Program-made: the position numbers and the translations under genes | Assembly (NCBI GenBank): GCA_027575765.1 | Contig: JANBPT010000093.1 | Coordinates: forward strand, 1-64,000 | Origin: Tieghemiomyces parasiticus | Lineage: Eukaryota; Kickxellomycota; Dimargaritomycetes; Dimargaritales; Dimargaritaceae | Length of the DNA: 64,000 nucleotides | Reading direction: 5' to 3' | The notes under the pieces: generated by a model | Database searches by the model: none | What the model was told of the DNA's origin: nothing | What the model saw: only the letters and a program-made list of their open reading frames with translations | Shown here: piece by piece, positions 56,722-64,000 of the stretch | How positions within the stretch are numbered: position 1 is the first letter of the stretch | How the letters are laid out: the number at the start of each line of letters is the position of its first letter

Positions 56722-59700
56722 ATGAGGGACGCCGTCCCGCCCCCGCAGCCCACGGGGTCCGCAACGAGCCCCTCTCTGCCGCAGCTCGGCGGCGCCGACC
56801 GGCCCCGGGTGACCAACCGGTCTGCCCTGCACTCCATCGTGACCATGATGACCCGAGTGTGCCGGTCCATTCCCACACGAGCGCTCTACCGACATTTGGA
56901 GACCCAATGGCGTACCCTGCAGCACCTCATCCTTGCCGGCATGCTCTTCTGTGTGGCCGCCCTACTGTCCTTCTTCCTCTACGTGCGCCTGGCGGCCTCA
57001 GTATATCAGTTTCGGGCCACGGCAGCTCTGGTTGAGGTTGGTGTCATGCTGGTGTTTTTGGCAGTCAACGCCGGCCTTCTCACACGTGAGATTCGTCTCT
57101 CCCGCCAGGAGTGGGTCCAGCGGGTCAACGCCCTTGTCCGGCGTATCTTTCGCTGCGACGCATCGGATCTCGACGCCGTTCCGTTCTCGATCACGGACAG
57201 TGACTGCGTCGATAGCGCCGGGGCCATCCACCCGACCCTGACCCCGCTTTCGCCTGTGGCAGCGGGTAAAGCCCTGGCATCCCCGCCGGCTCCAGCCTCT
57301 CGTGCCAGCACCACTGCCTACCCGGAACCCGCCGACCGGGCGGCCTTCTGCCTACCGACGGTACAATCTGTGACGGAAGGTGGAGTCCACCTTGGGGACA
57401 ACGCTAATGGCCACGCCCTAGCCAAGACCCCGCTCAATGCATCAGTGTCAGCTTATTCGGTCATTCGCGACCATGAACTCCTACTCGTTCCCTCCGCCTT
57501 GCTGTGCCAGGGCGACTACATTGTCTTGGACTTTGGTGGGTCGCTTCCCGGCGACGCCACCTACGTGGGAACCTGGCTCAACCAGACTACTGTTACTGAC
57601 TCGTATCTTGTTCCGTACACGGCCAGCGTAGGATCGGACCCGCGGCTCCGAGCCGGTCAGATCTTCACCGCCGCCTTCTTGCGCACTCGTGGTATCCCTG
57701 CCCTTGCCGTCCCTAATGACCAACTGGGTGCTGAACCTGGGCGCCTTCTGAGCTGTCAACACGTGTTTCGGTTGGACGTGACGCCGTTCGCCGACGATCT
57801 TCGCTCTGCCTTGGCCTACGAAGGATGTCCCAATTCAGTGTTGGACAACCAGATTGTAGGGGTCTGCCGGTTCCTTGTCCACCGCGTTCTCTTCGTCTGC
57901 CTCGGCCTAGCCTTCGCCGCTAATTCCCTAAGGTATGCCCTGCTCGACACTTCACACCACCCGGCAGTGCCCACGCTATCCGCCCCGAACGTGCCCTGGG
58001 GCCAAGGTGCGCTAGAGTATCTGGCTGCCTACCAGGTCTACGTGCTGCTACCATTCTGCGGCCTAGCCCTCCCGGTTCTCACAGTCCTGGCCCGCACCTA
58101 CGCTAACGCCCAGATCCTCATTTTACTGGACGCGCTGCAACGGTCCAAGACGGACTATGAGGATGCCGACGACATTGATGAATTTGACATGGAGGCCCCA
58201 CCACCCACCAAAGACATTACGGTACCGCGCGCCGCGGTTTGGCGTAAATTCCTCCAGCTCTTGGCGCGCAGCGACTTCCGCAATCTGTCCCGGTCCAATC
58301 GCCTTGTAGAATCCCTAGGCAATACTACCGTGATCTGCGCAGTAGACCGCGACGGAACCGTGGCCCGTTCGTTCCCGGCTGTCGACCAGATCCTCTTCAT
58401 CAACCCGGCCAACACTATGATCAGCGTGGACGTGGTCGAAGACAAGATCTACTCCAATGGCGTGGCCTTCGAGGAAAACGGGTGGGAGCGTCATCTGGCC
58501 TCCCTAAAACCCCTGGGGCTCAATTTCCTGCTCAATTCCAACTGCGGTGCGTCAGCCGGTCGGTACCGGTTAGACCCCCACAAGCGGTCCAACCCGTTGC
58601 AGGGATTCTGCAAGATCGATGCCGCCCAACAGACCTGCCTCTGCCGCATCGGCCACGAAATTGGGTTCACCACCGAGGCGCTGGCGTCCTTCACCAAGCA
58701 CGAGCAGATCAGCGTTACAGCGCCCTACCACCCATCCGTTCCCGTCCTAGCATCGTTACAAGATCCGGCTGTGCCCAGCATGGTCTCCACTGTGTACGAG
58801 GAGGGCCGGTCGGGTAGCTACCAGCTTCTGTCGGACGGCCAGGTCCCTCTGGTCCTGGACCTGTGCTCCGACTTTTGGGACGGTGAACAGATCCGGCCGC
58901 TCACGCTTTCCATGAAGCAGGAGATTCTCGAGCTGTACCAGAACGCCCTGGAGAACGACATCCAAACCGTGGCGTTCGCCTACCGCCCACTTGATCCGTG
59001 CGACCTGCCCGGACCAGGGGACCCCGCACGGGTGCCGCCCCGGCGGGCCCACCGCGCCGTGTGTTTGGAACTTGGGCCTGAGGACCACCAGCATTCGTCA
59101 TGGCGGTGGATCTACCGCCAACCGGCTCAGCCGGCCGACTCGCCCGCCTCCGAGGTCTCAGGTGCCCCGGCCTCCCCTGACCTGCATTCCCCGGCCAGCC
59201 CCGGTCTGGCTCCCCTCTCGGCGGAGTTGTCCACTCCGGAGAGTGAGGTCGCTGGCACCCCCGCTGTAAACACCGACACGGCCGGCTGGCCCAGCGACCC
59301 CCTCCCACCCCGGCCGGTAGACTTGGCTGGTGTGCACTTCACCGCGGCCGGCCGACCCTACCGGACCCTCGTCCGGGATCAGATCTTTCTGGGGCTAACC
59401 ACCCTGTGCCACGTGCCCAAGGTCGACGTGTGTGACGTGATCGAGGATCTCGGACTGGCCGGGATCCGGTTCGTGTATTTTTCCCAGGCACGCGAACGCG
59501 AGAGCAAGGCGTTTGCCGAGCGGTTAGGCCTGGCCACAGACTGGAACTCCTGTATCCTCCTCTCGTCTGATCGTCCCCCGGGTGGGACGGGTTTAACCGC
59601 AATGAGTGGCGCCCTTGCTAGTGACGAAGGCGGGGATGACGCCAATATAAGCGGTGATCAGACCGGTGGGGACTTGACCGCGTTCCTGCCCACCGGGTAC

Positions 59701-61222
59701 CTCGAAGACCATGACATCAAAACTCAACTCCCCCGGGGCATCGCCAATATCCGCCCGCACCTTGCCGACGTGGATGACATTCCTCTCCAGGTGTCCCTCT
59801 TCGCCGAAGCCGACTGGGAAGCAATCCGTGAGATGTTTCGGATTTACCAGGAGGAGGGTGAGGTCGTTTGCTGTATCGGTAGCGGCCTCAAGGCCTCCAA
59901 CCCCATGAATTTTGCCACGGTAGGTACCGAATGCCTTACAGGGTCATCGGCGGACGGGGGTTTTATTCACGCGTGAATTTCGCTACACCTTGCTAACCTT
60001 GCCACCTTAGCTAACTCCTCAGTGACTAACCCCCCCCTTCTCACTCTCTCACATTAACGTTGGTGTCTCCAAACTGCCCAGGCCGACTTTGGCATTGCCA
60101 TCGACCCCTTCCCAATGGGCTTCCGGGGCATGTACCGGGACGACAGGTCCGAGCTCTCCTCGCCCCTGGTCGGTCTCCGGGACCCCCGTGACGTGGCCAC
60201 TTCCTTCTTAATCGGCGCGGGCCTGATCAGTTTGCCGTGTTCCTTAGCATTCCAGTATGATACCAGTCTATACGTACTCACCCAGATTATCCAGGAGGGC
60301 CGCTGGCTGCTGGCCTGTATTCGCCAGGTAAGTTCGCCCGGTCAATAGTCACCGTATGGCGATTACCCTCGTTGTTATGCCCTTCAAGGCCCGCGGGCCC
60401 GAAACGTAACTATACTAACAACCTGCTTCTCATATGTCCATATTTTTCCATCTCCCCTATCGTTAACAGGGCGGCTGCTTCCTGATCGGGGTTCACTTGG
60501 CTTCGGTATTTGCTGTCCTCCTGTCGTACACCTTTCTGCTTCCGCCCATACTACTTGGCTTCCATATCCTGTGGATCCTGTGCTTCCTGGTCCCGCTACT
60601 CGGTCTCCCGTTCCTCTTCACCGAGCACGAGCCGGACATTATGACCACCATGCTGGCCAAAAACCGCATCGAGGCGCACAACATCACGCGACTGTTTAGG
60701 TACGCCGTGGCTAGCTTCGTCCCGCCGGTCTGTCTTTGCGTGCTGACCTATCTTATCGCCCTCCAGGCGTTGCTCGGTACCGGTTATCACGACCTCTACA
60801 CCCACTTTATCCGAATCAACTGGGCCGCCCTTACCCGCGACTCCCAGTGGGCCGTTCTCTACGCCCAAACCCTAAGCAGCTGCGTGTTCGTTTACTACAT
60901 GGTTGTGCTTAGCGCGTCCTTCCTGTACCGCGTCCACTCGATTGTCGACCGGCCGCCCTGGCGTAATCCCTGCTGGCCGTGGACCGCCGCCGCCTGTCTC
61001 ATTTTGCAGTGCGCCTTTGCCACTGCCACCCTGGCCACCGGCCCCGCGGACCTCATCCGGCGCGTGCCATGGTACTATTACGTGGTGGCCCTTGTCTCCC
61101 CTTTGATTCTGGTGCCATACCAGGAGTTCGTGAAGTGGCACGACCGCCGGCATTGGACTCTCTTCCAGAAACGGTCCAAACTAGAGTTCAACACCAAACT
61201 GGGACTGCACTCGCCCATCTAG
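56722..61222 (+). CDS. TMEM94-like ER P-type-ATPase-related membrane protein (3 exons)
   Basis: Exons 56722-59919, 60082-60327 and 60470-61222 join in frame to 1398 residues, close to human TMEM94 (about 1350). TMEM94 has the layout of a P-type ATPase and has been reported as an ER magnesium-uptake protein. Visible blocks: two N-terminal spans (about 70-125); a middle pair near FLVHRVLFVCLGLAFAAN and LPFCGLALPVLTVLART; YEDADDIDEFDMEAPPPTKD, an acidic loop; the family's SLGNTTVICAVDRDGTV, where ATPases have DKTGT; CDVIEDLGLAGIRFVYFSQA; PRGIANIRPHLADVDDIPLQ; and ADWEAIREMFRIYQEEGEVV with GSGLKASNPMNFAT joined to ADFGIAIDP across the first intron. The last exon carries several spans and EHEPDIMTTMLAKN. 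The degenerate phosphorylation loop (DRDG, not DKTG) is normal for TMEM94 and argues against classic phosphoenzyme chemistry. Confidence 0.9.
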
Positions 61223-62119
61223 GCGGCTGAAGGGGGGAGGGACTGCTCACGTGTGGTTACCATCTCTATGGGCGATTTGTCCACGCCTTGGCCCTTGAAC
61301 GGTCAACCTGTATAAAGTTTCCATTTGTCATGATTTAGCACGACTTCAACCTATAATTAAACACCATGAACCAGGTCCCTATTTTCTTTGATGACCCACC
61401 CCAAGTTTACCGCAATTGCTGGAGAAGGAGTAACTAAGACACGAATAAGCGAGGGGAGGGGCGGGGGGGGCAGCTGGCCTTCAGTTATGGATGGAGCTAC
61501 ATGCAGGACTGGAGGTGGCACTTGTGGCGGAGACGAGGCACCGGACGGTACCGGCCATTGGGCTCAATGGATAAGGAAGTGAGAGATGGTCAGTCACAGT
61601 TGACGAGTGCACCAACCTGATGTGACCCTCTCGTCCTACCTAGCCCTCTATTTTTCGCCTGTCCCTCCCACTGTATGGCTGACGGGTTGGATATCCCTTT
61701 GTCCATCCAGAGGTCTCCTGGGGGTCGCACAAGAAAAAAAAACCATCACCTAGGTCCCAAATCGGCTTACGTGTCATCCTCACCATTGTGGTCAACAGTC
61801 TCACTTACTTTTTTACCACCATTCCCCTCTCCTCATCTAGAGGAAAGTGCTCTATTGGTGTATATCACGCCAATTGACAGGACGTGGTCCCGGTGCAGTC
61901 AAACCTCGTTGAGCAGATCACGGTACCAATGCTCACATATAAAGGAGGGGCATAGCCCCCACACTACGTTGTGTTGACCCTCATTGACTTGCAGCCAAGT
62001 GTCATTCTTTCTGGCCCACACATTTCATTTAGTGCACCAAAATTAGACAGTTATATTTCTTCGTTATCTCCTTTGGTTAGACACCATCCAGCTACCAACT
62101 CGGAGTCCGTTTTATCATT
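61223..62119. other. Intergenic region upstream of orphan secreted protein
   Basis: About 900 bases with a G run near 61461-61470, an A run near 61732-61742 and a TATA element near its right end. No coding frame is supported. Confidence 0.4.
61938..61943 (+). promoter_or_regulatory. TATA-box candidate of orphan secreted gene
   Basis: TATAAA in the context CATATAAAGG, 177 bases upstream of the ATG at 62120 on the same strand. This is the best-placed TATA element in the window. Confidence 0.45.
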
Positions 62120-62725
62120 ATGCGATCGCTCATCACTATCAGCGCACCCTGTATGACGCTATTGGCACTCAGCCTGTCGCTTCTACAGCTAGCGAACGTC
62201 GCAGGAGCGGCTAATCGTCCGAACGGTATACAACTTGCCGAGCTCACCCCCCCACCCAGCGTTCAGCCCCGACGGTCGACACGCCGCCGGAATACGGTCC
62301 AAGAGCCGAGTACTCTCGAGCCAGTATATCTAACTGACCCCAATATGGTCCCGTTCCATCCGCGTTCACAGCCATGCAGCAACTCAATCCCGGTCCCTAC
62401 ACGCGGTGGGATTGCTCTCATTGACCCAGCATTACAAGCCAGAAACTACCGCACCCCACAGTGGTTGACTTATTGTCCTAGTGTACCCGAGGTGGCCGGG
62501 AGCGGTGATGAGATCCCAAAGACTTTCGGTAAAGGTCAAGCCAGTCCTACTGGACAAACTACCGCCTCCTCCATCGACGAGGAAGCTCGTTTCTTGGAGC
62601 TCTGGCATGAAGTTATCCATGGCGATCAGCTTTCACCCTCCTCCCCGTCCTTGCTGCCACAGTCCGCATCCGCTACGACGGGCACTGATGTGACTGTGGC
62701 TTTCGATACTGAAAATGAGTACTAG
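62120..62725 (+). CDS. Orphan small secreted protein
   Basis: A single exon of 201 residues. The N-terminus is a strong signal peptide: MRSLIT, a hydrophobic core CMTLLALSLSLLQLANVAGA and a likely cleavage after Ala. Just after it comes a basic segment (RRSTRRRNT, about 51-60) that could be a dibasic processing site. The mature part, about 170 residues, is Pro/Ser/Thr-rich with only two cysteines (in SQPCSNS and TYCPSVP), enough for one disulfide, and a short helix EEARFLELWHEVIHGD. No membrane span or GPI signal follows. I recognise no family. It is a candidate secreted effector or wall protein. Confidence 0.65.
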   Translation: MRSLITISAPCMTLLALSLSLLQLANVAGAANRPNGIQLAELTPPPSVQPRRSTRRRNTVQEPSTLEPVYLTDPNMVPFHPRSQPCSNSIPVPTRGGIALIDPALQARNYRTPQWLTYCPSVPEVAGSGDEIPKTFGKGQASPTGQTTASSIDEEARFLELWHEVIHGDQLSPSSPSLLPQSASATTGTDVTVAFDTENEY

Positions 62726-63459
62726 GGTCTTTTCGATTCAGAACGAGAGCCACACGGTCCCACCGGACTCGGATCGGACACCGCCCTACAGTCATAGACT
62801 CAGCTTCGCCTTACTCCACAACAGTCTGGCTATTCACATTAAAAGCCCCCTTCCCCTTTCGTACCGTTTACATTAATCTACCGGCACAATTAATTTCGTA
62901 AAGTGGATGCCTATAATCACTAGAAGTGAGTCCAACTTAACCAATTCTCGTCAATAGGTTGACTCAAATTCATTAGTGGGCCGTCCCCCGTGCTTGATAG
63001 CCCGGGAGTTCTATATTTATAAACAAGTCCGCCTATGACGCTGTGGCCATGCCCACAGAGCATTACCATGTTGCAATCAGCCCAACATAGGCTTGCGATT
63101 TTCACCATGCCGTAGATATTTGTTTGCAAAGGCATATGCAGTCACCCGAGGGTATTCATTCTGTTCCTATCGCCGACATTAAGCCGGGCCCCGTTGCGTA
63201 TGGAATCGGTACGCTGGCTCGGAGGCGAGCTTGCCTCGTCTCACAGCTGTACCAGTTACATGCTTACGCCTATCTAGGCCATCACTCTCTCGGAATATTC
63301 AGTAATTTACATAATTTTTTGCTTGGCATCTTGGCAAGTAAGGTAAGGTAGGCCCGCGTATCTGACACAGTGCGTTGCATCCCGTCAAGCGGAGTGGGAG
63401 CTAACACGTCACCTTTATTATTAGTACACGGCCGAGCATTAAATCCAGCTGCACAAGGA
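62726..63459. other. Convergent spacer before the FANCJ-type gene
   Basis: About 730 bases between the orphan secreted gene and the 3' end of the helicase gene. A small + frame at 63124-63351 is not supported. No RNA gene is seen. Confidence 0.4.
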
Positions 63460-64000
63460 CTACCATGTCATCAGGGATTCGATATCGATATCCGGCCGAT
63501 CTTCTAGGTGGTCAATTTCTTGCTTTTGGGGCGACCTGTAACGCCAAAGGCAGGGGGCCAAAGGAAGCGAAGTGTGTGTGTGTGTGCAGGGGGGGAGTAA
63601 GAGAGTGAGAAAGAAATTAGAATCTATTGATAGCTTACCGTATTGTCGTTAACTTCATACGGTACGTTATACGCCTGTTCAACTTACCACCGCTCCATAA
63701 ACTCCCTTAAGCTGTCCATAGCTAAATCGAACCGCGGATGACACCGGGCGCGCCCGCGCACCCACTTGGACAGCTTTTCAAGATTGGCCTGTTGGTAAAA
63801 CCGGGACTCCAGAAAGATGATGGCACCCCAGTCGCTACGGTGGCGGATACACCGTCCCAGAGCCTGGTTAGTGGCCCGAAAGGCCTGAGTAGTATACCAC
63901 TCGCGGCCGGACAGGCGATTTTGCGGGTCGAGCGCCACTGCCTCGTCGTTGTACTTCTGCTTCAGGCCCACTTGGACGTCCCGGTAGTTGGGGAACGGGA
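63460..64000 (-). CDS. FANCJ/BRIP1-type DNA helicase, 3' end (partial)
   Basis: The gene enters from the right edge on the minus strand. The visible end matches helicase motif VI and what follows in FANCJ/BRIP1: PFPNYRDVQVGLKQKYNDE, EWYTTQAFRATNQALGRCIR, HRSDWGAIIFLESRF and NLEKLSKWVRGRAR. This iron-sulfur superfamily 2 helicase unwinds G-quadruplexes and works in interstrand crosslink repair; RTEL1 and Chl1 are relatives but FANCJ fits best by the PFPN and SKWVR stretches. A stop at 63684-63686 overlaps a perfect GTAAGT donor (63687-63682). Splicing to an acceptor at 63536-63537 gives a last exon 63535-63460 ending HLEDRPDIDIESLMTW, so I prefer that model. The long BRCA1-binding tail of human FANCJ is absent. 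The start and ATPase core lie outside the window. Confidence 0.85.
63574..63587. repeat. (GT)n microsatellite within the proposed intron
   Basis: Seven GT units on the + strand, followed by a G run; on the minus strand this is a CA then C/T tract ahead of the proposed acceptor of the last FANCJ-type exon. Confidence 0.7.

Overview
This is a stretch of nuclear genome from an early-diverging filamentous fungus. Fungal markers are a CRH-type GH16 cell-wall transglycosidase, an RRM plus Pumilio protein of Jsn1/Puf2 type, a four-RRM Nrd1-type protein and a Rua1-type (DUF4451) regulator. Alongside them sit families I know mainly from animals, amoebae and early-diverging fungi: CYRI/FAM49, CLEC16A, TMEM94, a FANCJ-type helicase and a CPAP/SAS-4 type TCP domain. 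That mix, spliceosomal introns with GTAAGT-type donors and a G/C-rich third codon position suggest a zoopagomycotan or other zygomycete-grade fungus (Dimargaritales would fit). The placement is inference and was not tested by search.

Layout. 2.3-5.2 kb (+): nine-exon CYRI/FAM49 Rac1-binding protein. 7.0-10.4 kb (+): CLEC16A/Ema-like endosome and mitophagy protein. 10.7-12.6 kb (-): six-exon WD40 protein. 13.3-14.4 kb (-): an unassigned terminal exon, then OST2/DAD1. 15.0-16.2 kb (-): secreted GH16 enzyme. 19.1-21.1 kb (+): HRD1 ERAD ubiquitin ligase. 21.7-24.6 kb (-): ATG7. 26.4-27.0 kb (+): orphan protein. 27.8-31.3 kb (-): RRM-RRM-PUF protein. 36.2-36.9 kb (-): RNase P subunit Rpr2/Rpp21. 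37.3-39.0 kb (-): Nrd1-like protein. 41.4-42.6 kb (+): DsbA/FrnE-like oxidoreductase. 43.1-44.6 kb (-): glutathione reductase. 46.3-48.5 kb (+): coiled-coil protein ending in a TCP domain. 49.4-52.2 kb (+): seven-exon Rua1-type regulator. 52.7-54.6 kb (-): orphan coiled-coil protein. 56.7-61.2 kb (+): TMEM94-like P-type-ATPase-related membrane protein. 62.1-62.7 kb (+): orphan secreted protein. 63.5 kb to the right edge (-): 3' part of a FANCJ/BRIP1-type helicase.

There is no operon and no recognisable mobile element, CRISPR array, rRNA or tRNA. Genes alternate in strand with 0.3-4.9 kb spacers. Spacers upstream of start codons are often pyrimidine-rich on the coding strand. Several genes share cell-biological themes (ER protein handling: OST2, HRD1, TMEM94; autophagy and endosomes: ATG7, CLEC16A; thiol redox: glutathione reductase and the DsbA-like protein next to it), but nothing in the sequence shows they are co-regulated.

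Exon boundaries were set by hand from GT/AG sites, reading-frame continuity and remembered family alignments. Every multi-exon model given as complete closes in frame.
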